The notes under the pieces are model-generated. The model searched no databases and was not told the origin of the DNA. It saw only the letters and a list, made by a program, of their open reading frames with translations. Positions 13,561 to 24,766 of a stretch of DNA of 64,000 nucleotides are shown here, in pieces; positions within the stretch are counted from its first letter, which is position 1; each line of letters begins with the position of its first letter. Source of the DNA: Tomocerus qinae (lineage: Eukaryota; Arthropoda; Collembola; Entomobryomorpha; Tomoceridae); the NCBI GenBank assembly GCA_020055645.1, contig CM034546.1:47182001-47246000 (forward strand). The letters run 5' to 3'. A program made the position numbers and the translations under genes.

Positions 13561-14699
13561 GACCCCAAATTAATATTAAATGTATTGCTAACGTATTGTA
13601 ATGTAATATGAAGTGCTTTTTATTTATTGGCTGTCCCAAAACCATCACCATCTCGATTTCGTTTCAGTTTTGCTGATACAGTTTTGAATTCACCACGTAA
13701 TAATATAAATATATTTATAAAAATATACACATAGAGAGATATGCACGTTTTGTGCCAACAAAATAAAATGTTAAACTCTGAACATAATCAAACAATACAT
13801 TTTCGCACACAATCATATATTTTGACACATTAGACTTAATTTATAGCATTGATTTCTGTTCACATTCCTATTTGTGTTGTTCCAGTACCAATTGCCAATT
13901 ATAAACTATTACAAATTTGGGGATATATCTACTTAATATTACAATACACTGTATTGTGAGAATACAAACATCTTCAATAAAGGTATAGACCCAGAGGTAG
14001 GAATTATTGGGAAATAATTTAGAATAGATATGTAAGTTAGGTCGTAAAATGATGACGAAAAGGAGTAGTAATCAGATACGGCTATTGGCAATATTGGCAT
14101 CTCTCGCAACCCGGGCAAGTAGTCTGAAATTCTGACCATATGTGCGCATATTGGAAATCAGCGAAGAATTAGGAAGAGTTATTGGTACTATTCACAATAC
14201 TTTTCTTACAGTATAGATCCATTTTCCTACTCAAGAAGGATAACTACTAAAAAAGAGGTGAGCTTTCTCTCAGAGCGTTACCTACTATCTTTGACTAATA
14301 AATATGATAGTTATTAAACTGGTAATATCTTCAGCGTCTGAAAGTTGAATATTAACGTTAATTTATTGATTTACCACTTGAACAAAGAAAGCATTGAGTG
14401 AAACTAAGTGAAAGTTCATCCAGAAGCCAGTAAATTTTAAAGATTGTAAAATATTAACAGTCTAAAAGCTCATCAGTACACAACCGGATGTTTTTCAGAC
14501 TCATAACGTAACATGATAATTAAATTGTGTAAAGTGTTTTTGTAATAAAGGCATTCATACTCTTCATCCATATCATCACAAATTCAGCCATGTATGTATT
14601 TGCCAATTTATTATATTTTAAAACCATACATACATAGTTTTCCTTCCATTAGATAGTTAAATTATTTATCCTGAAATTTGTGTAAAGAGCACGTTCCGG

Positions 14700-15600
14700 A
14701 AATAACAATATCTGTAATGAGGAAACACTTTCCATAGGTATATTTTAAGTGTTCTGGAAATACTCGATTGCAGAACTATGCGATGGGGACGAATCAATTT
14801 TCTGTCGCCAAAACTTCAACAAGTCAATGTCCAATATTGCTACAATTATCGCTATTTGTGGAAGTACTGACCTCAATATTTTTGTAATTGATGATCATAA
14901 TATGGAGATGGCCGTATCCTATATTTCAGGCTGTTCTCTGATATCTGGCTTTCAGGAGGCCACCGATATTCGGTATTTGGTCGATACCTATTCTAGATGC
15001 TATATAGCATCTAGATTCAGAGTAGTTTTTTAATATATTTATTAAAGTAAATATTCAGTCATCAGTAATGAAAACTTATTTCTTTATAAGTAAAAGCATT
15101 TTGCTATCCTCCGGTTTAAAGCGCATCCGGTTTAAAACTTTGGTAATATAATTACAGCAGCACTACTTTAGGATTCTCAAAATGTTTTATACGAAAAACA
15201 TAGCTTGGTTCTACTTATTTGTTTAGACTGCTATAGCAATTTTTAAAGTGCCCTGCGTACTCTCTCTCAAGAGTTTTTCAGTTTGTAAGATGACAGACTA
15301 CTGTAAAGGTATAATAAGCATTGACTACATATAAACATAAAGGTAAAATATATATTACAGGTATTTCCTATTTAGAATTCTAAACATCCATTGCTTTTTC
15401 ACTCCTCCTGTTGCTACTGAATCACAACGCAATGGTAAAGCATCAACAAGCAGTTTGTCTCGTTTCTCTTAGTTTCATCGCACCGTCCAGAATCTGCCTG
15501 TTATCCATTCAGCAATATACACCAAACAAAATATCTTTTCTCTTTATTGAAACTCAAAAAGGCGATTATTGAATCTACACTCAATAAAACAAGTGGTAAG
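14700..15600 (+). repeat. Module M4, copy with decayed first exon
   Basis: Contains the conserved 'ctccggtttaaagcgcatcc' block (about 15111), the 'actgaatcacaacgcaatgg' block (about 15417) and a first-exon end with a GTAAGT donor at 15596. No downstream F-box exons follow. An open frame at 14749-15033 lies in the upstream half, and its homologue near 41960-42100 is not open, so I do not call it a gene. Confidence 0.5.
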
Positions 15601-15895
15601 TTATCATTTGCCATCATATTTCCTTTTAATACTAACATTAACATATTTTTTAAAAAAAACGGAGATAAGTGAGAGAATGCAGTACAGATACTTGAGATCG
15701 AAAGATTTTCATTATTTCTTGTCCTAACTGCAATAAGTTTAATTCACCTTAAGGCTTCTTGCTAAAATTTAAAATGATTTAAAAACCTTTATACAATATC
15801 ATTGTCACTGTCTATATAAAATTAAACTCGTTGATTTATTTTTGGCTAAAAATATTCTCTGTCCATAATTGGACCTTGTATGTCAGTCAAATAAC

Positions 15896-16020
15896 ACTAA
15901 TAGGGAGACAGTGGTGATAACGTCTCTCTGAACGTGGTAATTACTTCCGCTTGCACTTTGAGAACAAGTATTCTGTCACAAACGTTAGCATATAAAGAGA
16001 GGGTGCGATTTTAATCTTTA
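15896..16020. repeat. Dispersed repeat, copy 2
   Basis: Partner of 13420-13560. It lies 3' of an orphan M4 first exon. Confidence 0.4.
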
Positions 16021-16289
16021 ATACATGACAGCTTTCCTTTAATATCACAATATCGATGAATTAAAGATCCTTAAAAAAATAACAACTTTTTCTGTATAAT
16101 AATATTATGCTATTCAGATAGCTAGGTTGATAACACGAAGCTATACAATGGAGTTGATTTGTATAATAAAAACTAATTGAATAGGGTAGAATGGATTTTA
16201 ATGCTAACAGAATTATATCTGCTATACTAATTTATACTGCTTTAAAGATGCATAAAAGTAAAACTGAATATGATATTAGTTGGTTTAAG

Positions 16290-16775
16290 GTTCATCTTCA
16301 TGAAATGGAATAGAGGTAAGAGATGAAGAGTTCAGATCTTTGTGGTACATTTGTACACCACATTGGATACTGCCATGTCAGCGATGCCTTCTTCTTGGTT
16401 TTCCCGCAATAAAAATTGAAACAATCTTCAAAAATAACCTCAATTATTTTTAAAAATTGTAAAACAATATTCCTGACAGGTACCTGAAAGCTGGATGTAA
16501 TTCGGTTGAAAGGAACGGAAATAAGGGCAAATAAAAGCGTTGAGGTACAATTGTACCACACTTGGACGTGGAAGTGTTAATTAAACTTTAACCAAAACTA
16601 CTATTAAGGACAATCATTTTGTTCGTAAGCAAATCTAATTTCATCCTTCTCTTTCATACAATATAAAAACTATCAACCAATGAAATCGTTGCGTTACACA
16701 GGGTGTCGCAGAATGAACGGTAAGGTGTGTGAACGATAACAAACTTCCGCTCATTTTGTGTCGCTCTGTAAAACT
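16290..16775. other. Left flank of element B, palindromic motifs
   Basis: Two near-palindromes around 'ggtacatttgtac' (16340s) and 'ggtacaattgtacc' (16530s) lie about 190 bp apart and may be ends of a small MITE. 16665-16700 ('ccaatgaaatcgtt') matches module M5, so element B sits in M5-type sequence. No gene is seen. Confidence 0.3.
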
Positions 16776-17208
16776 TGTTACGGAGGCTAGACTGGGTCCT
16801 ACCTAATGCTATCGGATTTAGATGCACTGGTACTGTCCCTACCGTAATTGTAGACTGAATAAGGTTCCATTCCCTAAGTTCAAACCTCCTATGTGCAATA
16901 TGCGAATACTTCAAGACTCTCGATCACTCTCAACAATTCAGATACAATAATTTATTACTTGAAACACGATAATTACAGCTTCTCATTGCGAACTAATCTC
17001 AGCTCGCGCAGGTAACATTCCTGCAAGTCAGGCCAAACACAGGCCGGATCTCCAAGACTAGGTTGTTCTCCTCGATGACTCCGCAAGACTGGCTCTCCTA
17101 ATGTAGATTGGCTCCTTTTATAACTTTTCTGACGTCGGTTGTAGTCGTAGTCCTCGTAGTAGATAATGTAAAGTAGTCTCCCACTCTGTGCTAGCTACGT
17201 ACATTATA
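16776..17208 (-). repeat. Element B 3' LTR
   Basis: 433 bp, nearly identical to 24767-25200. On the sense strand it has a TATAAAAG box at 17122-17115 and an AATAAA at 16956-16951, in the right order for U3-R-U5. The ends are TATAAT...AACA in sense, a departure from TG...CA, but both the aact duplication and the extent of identity support them. Confidence 0.85.
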
Positions 17209-17222
17209 CTCTTCCCCCCTTC
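17209..17222 (-). other. Element B polypurine tract
   Basis: The minus strand reads GAAGGGGGGAAGAG directly against the 3' LTR. This is the expected plus-strand primer of an LTR element and fixes its orientation. Confidence 0.8.
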
Positions 17223-17872
17223 AGACCCTGGGCTTCCGAAGTGGTACGTATGGGTTGAATGTTATATGAAAGGGTTGAATTGCTTTGCTTCTGTTGTTGT
17301 TCTGCTTCTGCTCCTGTGGCTCTGCTCCTGCTGTTCGCTATTCGTCTTGTTGCTTGCTCTGCTTCCTGCTGCTTGCTCTGCATTCCGCTGCTATTGCTCT
17401 AGTTATGTTATTATGCGACGATGCATCTTTGTGGTCGCTTCCTTTTGATGTTGAATACGTCGTCGTATCTATTTCATGCATGCTTACATAATAATATTAA
17501 ATAGTTAATTGTTACAGAATGCTTAACCTATGTTAGTGAATACATACTATTGTAACTCATCCGGTGTGACGGGTTGTTTTACTAGTACAATATACAATTA
17601 TTATAATGATATGGGGTAAGTTGATAATTTTGTCCCGCCGGTTGAAAAATAGCAGTTATCCTTGTAATTGTGGTATTTTCCGAACTCCATTCATTCGATA
17701 CTGTTATTGTCGCGTGCTGTTGTCGGAGTTTGAGTTTTTGGAATTGTTGTCGTTTTTCTGCTTTTTCTTGTGTTTGGATTCTTTTTTGGAATTATTTTGT
17801 TGATAGTTTGATTGTGTAGTGTGTAATCTGCATTTGGTAAGTGTTCCTCCATTTCGTTGTCCTATTGTTGAC
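17223..17872. other. Element B 3' region / upstream of the zinc-finger gene
   Basis: 17270-17405 is a low-complexity, CTG/CTT-rich stretch on the + strand. Open frames through it are compositional. The rest would be the promoter and 5' UTR of the antisense zinc-finger gene. A GTAAGT at 17837 could be a 5' UTR donor. No clear TATA box was found. Confidence 0.35.
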
Positions 17873-19409
17873 ATGTCTGAGTTGCCTTTAAGAAATCGTA
17901 CTATAAAACGTGAAATTGAAGATGAATATTCCAGTAGTGCTACTGAAATTGACTCTGACATCGAGATAATCGATTTTATCCTTCCGGATCTTGAAAATAG
18001 TCCTTCTTCGGTTGTTGCTGTCGATGTCGACGAATTTCTTGATGAGATTCTTCTCGGACATGAACAAATTCCAATCCGTAAAGTTATCTGTCGCGGAATT
18101 TGTACGAAAAATTTGATACCAGAAGTGCTTCATTATCTAGTGTACCCAGACAATTGCGATTGTCTATTCCATTACGGTTGTCAGTGTGCCCACGTTTATT
18201 TGAGCATATCTGAGTTACAACGCCGGTATTCTATTGGAGAGTTTATGTTGCGACTCATGAAGTCTCGTCCTGGGCGACGATTTGATTACTCCAGTGCCAT
18301 TTTTGATCAATAATTGAGTTGTCCTGGATGTGGCGTAATCTACGAAGGTGTGCGAGTGTATCTCCCACCTGTTGATGAAGATGTGGACGACGGAAGTCGC
18401 TTAGATGGTGAAGGTAATCATAATTTCATATTTATTTAATTTTTAGAAAAACGAAGTATATGTCATAGTCCTGTTGGGATTCCGTTTTCTAATTAGTGTA
18501 AATATTTGTAGAACTTTTCAATGGGTTATGAGAAATGGTGACGTTTTCTGGTGAAACGGTTCGCGTATTGGCTTGCGATTTGCCTCTAATATTAGAAGAC
18601 TGCAGCGTGGTCATTTCTACAGATCCAGGTAATGAAAATATTCCTCCTTGGTATTATTCGATTTTTCTTTTCAATTTGACATTTTATTGTTGGTATGTGT
18701 CGTAGTCCCAGTTGATGCTCCTGAAGAAGTTGAAGTTCCCTGTAGTTCTGTAGTAGCTGGAAGTAGCCGTAATTTTGCTGCTCCCTTAATTCGTGTTCAG
18801 GCTACTAGTAGTGTATACGTAGCGGGCAGTGGAATCTCTGGTACACATTCTGGTTGTGTTGATGTGGATGTCTCTGTTGCTCCTAACCATTTTGATGTTG
18901 ATGATTTTGGTAAGATATTATTTTTACTATATGTCATCGTCCTATAGGGTAGTCGGTGAAATGTAGGTTTCCCGTCATTGTTATTTATATGTTGGAGTAT
19001 ATTTCAAATTGTATTGATTGTTTGTTTACTGTAGATGCTGTAGTTTCAGTTGATGAAGATGTTGAAGCTCGCCAGTTGATGCTAGAAGAAGCGGTTCAAC
19101 ATGGACCTTCCCCGCGGATGACGGATTATTGCTCCGGATGTGGTAAGTTATATTTTGGAAATTGCGTGACTTAGTTGAAGTTGTCCAATTGCTTGATATT
19201 GATTACTTTACGATTTTAATTACAAAGAAACTTATATAATATGTTTGGTGTTTTTAGGGCGATTCGAGCCAAACGCACGCAAACGTGCAAGATGTTACGA
19301 GACTGATTTAGGAAAAGAAGGGAAATATGTGTGTCATATTTGCAAGAAAACTTTTTCGCGGTCGGATAATTTGAAGAAACACCTTCGCAAGGTTCATAAA
19401 CTTGACTAG
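17873..19409 (+). CDS. C2H2 zinc-finger protein gene, antisense within element B (5 exons)
   Basis: Exons are 17873-18413, 18533 (or 18512)-18628, 18706-18909, 19035-19142 and 19258-19409. Donors are GTAATC, GTAATG, GTAAGA and GTAAGT. All four introns (77-125 bp) are phase 1. The N-terminus is acidic (EIEDEYSSSATEIDSDIEII). Later come two short CxxCG motifs (CPGCG, CSGCG), an acidic VDEDV stretch used twice, and a C-terminal finger C-x2-C-x12-H-x4-H (CHICKKTFSRSDNLKKH). It is probably nuclear and DNA-binding, although a single finger is weak evidence. Oddities: an in-frame TAA at 18311-18313, and a TGA at about 18530 unless the non-standard acceptor at 18532 is used. AATAAA is at 19473. The gene may be inactive, or the stops may be sequence errors. 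Confidence 0.65.
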
Positions 19410-19472
19410 CCTGCTTTCCTGATAATCTCTTTCTTTGTACCACTTTTGGCATTATACATTCCTTTGGGTGTT

Positions 19473-19478
19473 AATAAA
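19473..19478 (+). terminator. poly(A) signal of the zinc-finger gene
   Basis: AATAAA 64 bp past the TAG at 19407-19409, on the antisense strand of element B. It separates the convergent zinc-finger and Gag-like units. Confidence 0.55.
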
Positions 19479-19777
19479 TTAAAGTAGTGCCGTTGTAGTG
19501 GTAGTTGATGTTGCCTATGACATATAGTCATATTTTTGTATTCTTGGTATATGTAGATTTAGTTGTTGCTAATAAAATTATACCTTCTTGTTAACTTAAG
19601 CTTTGCTTGCATTCCATTTTCCAAATTCGCATTTCTTCCCGCAGTGCATATAATAATATTTTGCAATAATATTGTTCTGGGTATTTGTAGTGTCAATTCT
19701 TCGTTGTGTATGTGCCATTCAATCACAAACAGCGTTTACTGATGATATTGAGCAGTTCTGTGAGGTAAGTCTGCATT

Positions 19778-19903
19778 GCAATGGAAACTGCCATTACCCC
19801 TCCATCGGAACTAGGTAATCGTCCCGTTATGCGGACACGCATGTTTTCTGATGACTGATTGGAGATGATTTAATATGGCAATGGAAACTCCCATTACCCC
19901 TCC
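19778..19903 (+). repeat. Paired repeat containing ccattacccctcc
   Basis: A near-perfect 26-bp sequence occurs at 19778-19803 and 19878-19903. Its core 'cattacccctcc' recurs at about 23776 and 23993 in the 5' leader, all on the + strand inside element B. It may be a binding site or a remnant of duplication. The rest of 19480-20254 shows nothing else. Confidence 0.5.
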
Positions 19904-20254
19904 ATTCCAAATTAAAGACAATTGCGGACGCATTTAAACTGATGACTTCACAGCTGATAGTAGTCTTGTTTTGCCAATCTTGCTTTGTACTTATTTTTAT
20001 GTTATACTATATGATCCGTATACTGTATATTATACTATTACAAAAACAACATTATATTGGGTATTCTTTTAAAGTGTACTGTGTATAACATGCTTATGGT
20101 TATATAGCTATTCGTTAAGATATAAGGTATACGAGTCATAACATACCAACTGCTATTACATTTGTTAGTGGTACTATTACTATATTATTGGATATTATGG
20201 CTTACATAAGTAATAGAAAGATATTACTACGTAATAGTATTTAAACTCCTGTAC

Positions 20255-21952
20255 TTAACACACTTTCACTTTCTTACGATGATTACTTGTGTGTACAAAC
20301 GAAGTTACTAACATTTTGATTCGTATGAAATTTACAATGTACGAGTTGTACCCGACTAAAATTTTCCATTGTTTCCCTAATTTAAATATACTTGCTTTCC
20401 AAATTCTTTTATCCTCCGATCCAAAAATTTTCCGACCATTAAAATACATCGAAATCATCTTAAAACAATAACTAACTTTCCTCTTACAGCTTACTTTAAC
20501 CATAACAAAATTATGATTAAAACTATAATTTTTGTTGCTACTACTGTATGTTTTCCGTACACAACTGTTTGTCAACGAAATGTAAGTGTATCTTAATGCT
20601 TTTAAACAAATTATTGCCTTAATTGAACTAGATATACTTTGCCAATTAGATTTAATTATATCGCTAGCTAACCATACCAGATTAACTATACACAATAACG
20701 TTTCTAATACCGTCTTCCATACTCGGTAATGCTTCAATATACGTTTACGTTTTACTCTTCTTTTAGTTGACTGTCCATCACGACAATTTTGCCAACCATA
20801 CGGCATATCTGCATTCATCCTGACGCATGACTTCTCTTCATTGCCTGCATTTTCCATACTGACGCATGACTTTTCTTCATTGCCTGCATCTTCGAAATTG
20901 CTTAAGGCTTCCTTAATACATTTCTTCAATTCAATCTTCCTGATAATCCGAGAATTTCCTCGATATCTTAACCCTTGGTTTGATTGATACAACGATTTTT
21001 CATCGTATTGGCATTCTTCTGTTTCATTCACTCCCATATCCAAAACTTCTATACCATCATTTCTTCTTCGCAACCTTAACTCTTTCTCTTCTCCATGAAC
21101 CGTTTGTCTGCTCTTAAAATCTTCCTCTGTCCTAGATGATGGGTGCGCAATCCAGTCATCTTTGGTTTTCTGATCATTTGTTGTATTTATTACATCATCG
21201 ACTGATTCCGATTCCAAGTCGTCTCCAGTCGTATTCCCAGAAGCTACTGTCCAGTGGCCGCTAAACAAGTAGTCCTTAGAATGGTCCATATTTGATGATA
21301 TAGATGTTATTTTTGCAATTATTTCATGTAACACACAAATAGAATCGATGTTCTTCTTGGCAGATCTCTTCCTTCGTCGCTTTTTCTTCCAATTCTTAAC
21401 AACTAGTGGCGTGTACTCTTCATGACAAGCCCGATTCTTCTCATTCCATCTTTCGTAATCCTTTAAATCTTCCTCAATGGTTATACAACGTTGGACCAAT
21501 TCACTGACAGTGTAGGTCGACAATCCATTCGTAAATATTCTGATACGTGGGTGCAAAGCCTGTCTGCATCTCTTCACGATATCTTCTTCACATTCTTCCG
21601 GAAAAACTTCTTTGTTCAATTTGACAACGGAATAAATAAAACTTTCTGAATTTTCAGTTTCTTCCTGTCGCATATTCATCAATCGCTTCATTTTACAATG
21701 TCTTACACTATACGTTTCATGTCTCTTCCGATATTCTAACTTAAATAAATCCCAAGTTACAATCCCTTGTTTAACATGATTAAACCAACTACGGTCATTG
21801 CCTTTTAGAATTTTAGGTAGGTAGTCTATCCATAACAATTTGTTTAATCTTATTGCCTTAAAATAACATTCTAAATCCAATAAATAATCTGTAACTGAAC
21901 AATCTTCATAACTCTTAGGTATCGGTATATTGCATGTACATAACATATCCAT
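20255..21952 (-). CDS. Gag-like protein of element B
   Basis: 565 aa from an ATG at 21952. Residues about 20-170 follow the retrotransposon Gag (capsid-like) pattern: DYLLDLECYFKAIRL, LPKILKGNDRSWF, TWDLFKLEYRKRH, RQEETENSESFIYSVV, then a C-terminal helix region. A basic stretch (KKKRRRKRSAKK, about 195-210) could bind RNA or direct nuclear import. No CCHC zinc knuckle is present. A peptide motif AGNEEKSCV is repeated twice near residue 355, and the last about 150 residues are hydrophobic/basic with no match. It would form the particle of element B. The missing knuckle and long tail are unusual. Gag assignment is by pattern, not by search. Confidence 0.6.
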   Translation of the reverse strand: MDMLCTCNIPIPKSYEDCSVTDYLLDLECYFKAIRLNKLLWIDYLPKILKGNDRSWFNHVKQGIVTWDLFKLEYRKRHETYSVRHCKMKRLMNMRQEETENSESFIYSVVKLNKEVFPEECEEDIVKRCRQALHPRIRIFTNGLSTYTVSELVQRCITIEEDLKDYERWNEKNRACHEEYTPLVVKNWKKKRRRKRSAKKNIDSICVLHEIIAKITSISSNMDHSKDYLFSGHWTVASGNTTGDDLESESVDDVINTTNDQKTKDDWIAHPSSRTEEDFKSRQTVHGEEKELRLRRRNDGIEVLDMGVNETEECQYDEKSLYQSNQGLRYRGNSRIIRKIELKKCIKEALSNFEDAGNEEKSCVSMENAGNEEKSCVRMNADMPYGWQNCRDGQSTKRRVKRKRILKHYRVWKTVLETLLCIVNLVWLASDIIKSNWQSISSSIKAIICLKALRYTYISLTNSCVRKTYSSSNKNYSFNHNFVMVKVSCKRKVSYCFKMISMYFNGRKIFGSEDKRIWKASIFKLGKQWKILVGYNSYIVNFIRIKMLVTSFVHTSNHRKKVKVC

Positions 21953-22064
21953 CTTTCTTATGCTATTAACAAATTACCATTAACTTAACAAATTCTGAGT
22001 AACCAATAATTAGTCATACACGCATATCGTCAAACCTTAAAACAACTTCTGTCAAAAAAATTGT

Positions 22065-22430
22065 CTAAAATCCTCTATGCCGTGATTGTACTCGATTTGC
22101 CATGTCCATAAGCTCTGAACTTTGTAACAAGTCAATGCCAATTACAATAGGTACATCTAAGAACGGATCTATCTTAAAATTGTGTTCTATGGTAACACCG
22201 TCTTTATATAGTAGTAATTTGAAATAATACGTTCTAGTGTCTTTAGTAATGTCTTCAATAACTGTGTATGCACTACTCCTCTGTATACCAAAAGTCTCTG
22301 CAAATGCTAAAGCAATTTGAATATGTATCAACGATATTTGTTCGTTAGTATTAACTTTCGCTAACAGATTATATTTCGTTCTAGTGTTGCTATATGGATT
22401 TCGTACTTCTATGTCGGTTGTAATTGTCAT
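22065..22430 (-). CDS. Small retropepsin-like frame of element B
   Basis: 121 aa from an ATG at 22430, 112 bp upstream of the Gag-like frame. The end reads FLDVPIVIGIDLLQSSELMD, resembling the second half of a retroviral-type aspartic protease (the I-G-x-D-h-L motif after the flap). No D-T/S-G active-site triad is visible, so it is either half of a protease or a structural relic. A protease-like frame before Gag is the reverse of the usual gag-pro order. Confidence 0.4.
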   Translation of the reverse strand: MTITTDIEVRNPYSNTRTKYNLLAKVNTNEQISLIHIQIALAFAETFGIQRSSAYTVIEDITKDTRTYYFKLLLYKDGVTIEHNFKIDPFLDVPIVIGIDLLQSSELMDMANRVQSRHRGF

Positions 22431-24749
22431 ACTTTATACAAATTATCATAAAGTATTGCTTCTAATCATTTAAAATACAAACTTTTCCAATAAGTCCGTT
22501 TACAATTCATATAATATCTTATAATGATAAAATGCTTAACATCAAAATTTAAATTACTTATGCTTATTTATCTGCCTTAATTAATTAATCTTGCTTAACT
22601 CAAGTTCTTGCGTAGCTTGGAATTTACCTACTACACATACAGTATCAAACGTTCCACTGGTTTAACCACAAACTATTTCCCCAATAGCTCGTTTACATAC
22701 AATTCCAATGACTTTACTTATCTATTTTCCCTGCTACTTGGAATTTACCACAGTAGTTACAATAGATATGTTTCACTCCCATTAACTTTACAAACTTAAT
22801 TTAATTTCTACTTATTGTAATTTTTATCTGCTACCTGGAATTTGCCTGGGCAGTTACAATAGGTTACTTATTCAAATGTACTTTTCCAATTCTCACAATT
22901 TACTTATTTGTATTATAATCTTATTATTATCTGTATTTTAATAATCACAGCCGAATGGAACTTCCCAAATCAGCCTACAGTCACTCAATTGAAATACAAT
23001 ATTCTGTACTCGTATACAAAGTTACAATATTCCAACGTATTGTAAACTATATTCTGCCTTATGGAATTTCCCTTCATGCAGCAAATTTACTCAACTTTAC
23101 ACTTTTACATTTATACATGAGTCTGCGGAGCCAATTCCTAGTCGGTGAACCTGCCTTCCTTATAATTCACAATGCCTGCTATCTTATCCAATATTATACT
23201 TTTACAATAATCTGTGTGTTACTATGTGTTTACTGACGATACGTTCCGCGTACCATTTACAATATTCAAACTTATTACAATTAGTATCTAATTACTTTTA
23301 CAATCATCCTGATTTAAATTAACAAATTTAAATGATAACTATTACAATGCATTACTTCCAAAGAAAAATTATCCATGTGCTTTTAAGTATTAGTCTTTTA
23401 CAGCATAAAATAATGTTTAAAACATCATATTTCTATATAAAAACTTCCAATTTGCATTAATGTTCAAAATCGATAACACAAAGGTAAAATATAATGTAGT
23501 TATAGTAATACCAATCCTTAGCATTAATTAGATAAGGTATTTTCAACTCACGATGAATACAGGTCGTTCACTTCGTCTCTTCAATTATGCTTTGCCAGTA
23601 AAATCACTTACTAGCTTATGTTAATTGCTCTGCCAACTATACTCAGCTAGCATTCCAAATCACTGCTTTTATCTCTAGTTAACCTCAACCAGATTGCCCT
23701 CTCGGCTAATCCAACCATACAACGGCTAGAATATGCAACGCTTTCTTTTCCAACCAATACCGGCTAGATGCAATGCATTACCCCTCCAACTGTACACAGC
23801 TAGATTGCAATGCTTATGTATACGTGTCTTGGTATACGGTGCTATCTGCTTACTGAAGTTCTTTAGCCAGGTCTTATCTTTCCCTTAGCCAATGGCGTTG
23901 CAAGCGTCTCTAGAACTCAGAATAGACACAATTAACATAAATTCTCCGGTTGGTACATGAATGCATAATTTGACCTTTGCTTGAAGTTTTGTCCATTACC
24001 CCTCCAAAACTTTAATTTTGTGATTCAACGTATACTGACATCAAATACGCGTATTTCTTCACTGTTTTATACTTTCCAAACAATAAAATGATTTCAATTT
24101 TTATAAGAATTTTGCTTTTCTTTCCAATAAAATAGTGACAATAAAATGATACTGAAACAGTTACAATGAAATCAACAGAAAGAATGACTTAGTCGTACTT
24201 AATTCTTTAGCTTTAGATATTAAATATAAAATTCTGTTTCTCTGGCATAAAATGAATAGCTCCAAGTTACGTGCATGAAATTAGCTCTTAGGTTTTAATT
24301 CTGCTTCTCCAAAATTGAATTGCTTCTCCCAAAATTTCGGCTAACTGAAGGTAATAAAATAGAACGATACTTTCGTTACCAATTACGATGTGGCCTCGTT
24401 TCCGCTCTAATTCGGATGATCAGCGTCAGCTCCGGTATTTTCTTCTCTGCTCGCTGTCGGACTCGGATCTCGGTTTCCCCCAGGCACAGATCGAAATTTT
24501 GAAGATGTTCACAAGCGTACTCGACCTTCTCTCCTTCAAACCTCCAAATTTTGGTAGTTTTTTTACGGCAGCAAGAACTCACGGATGATAAAACTTGGTT
24601 TCACACAGTTCAGAATTTTATCACTGTCAGATAGCTATTTCACAGTTTTTCCAATGTCACTGTAGCCAATTTTAATTTTTCTTCTTAACGCACTCAAAAT
24701 TTTCCAATTCACGAAGTTTGAAGTATCACAAAATTGCAGAAATTAGGAT
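22431..24749 (-). other. Element B 5' leader
   Basis: 2.3 kb without a convincing gene. 22560-22960 holds imperfect repeats of about 110-130 bp built on 'tggaatttacc' and 'agttacaatag'. 23630-23830 repeats 'ggctagatgcaatgc'-like blocks. A GTGAGT at 24582 on the sense strand could be a splice donor for the downstream frames. Confidence 0.45.
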
Positions 24750-24764
24750 TTTGTTTCGGCACCA
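24750..24764 (-). other. Element B primer-binding site
   Basis: On the minus strand, TGGTGCCGAAAC begins two nucleotides inside the 5' LTR. TGG complements a tRNA CCA end. Which tRNA is used was not determined. Confidence 0.6.
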
Positions 24765-24766
24765 TG

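Noticed and set aside
14749-15033. 94-codon open frame upstream of an orphan first exon
   Set aside because: The homologous sequence near 41960-42100 is not open, so the frame looks accidental.
17188-17491. Leu/Cys-rich open frames beside the element B 3' LTR
   Set aside because: They come from a CTG/CTT-rich low-complexity stretch next to the purine tract, with no protein signature.
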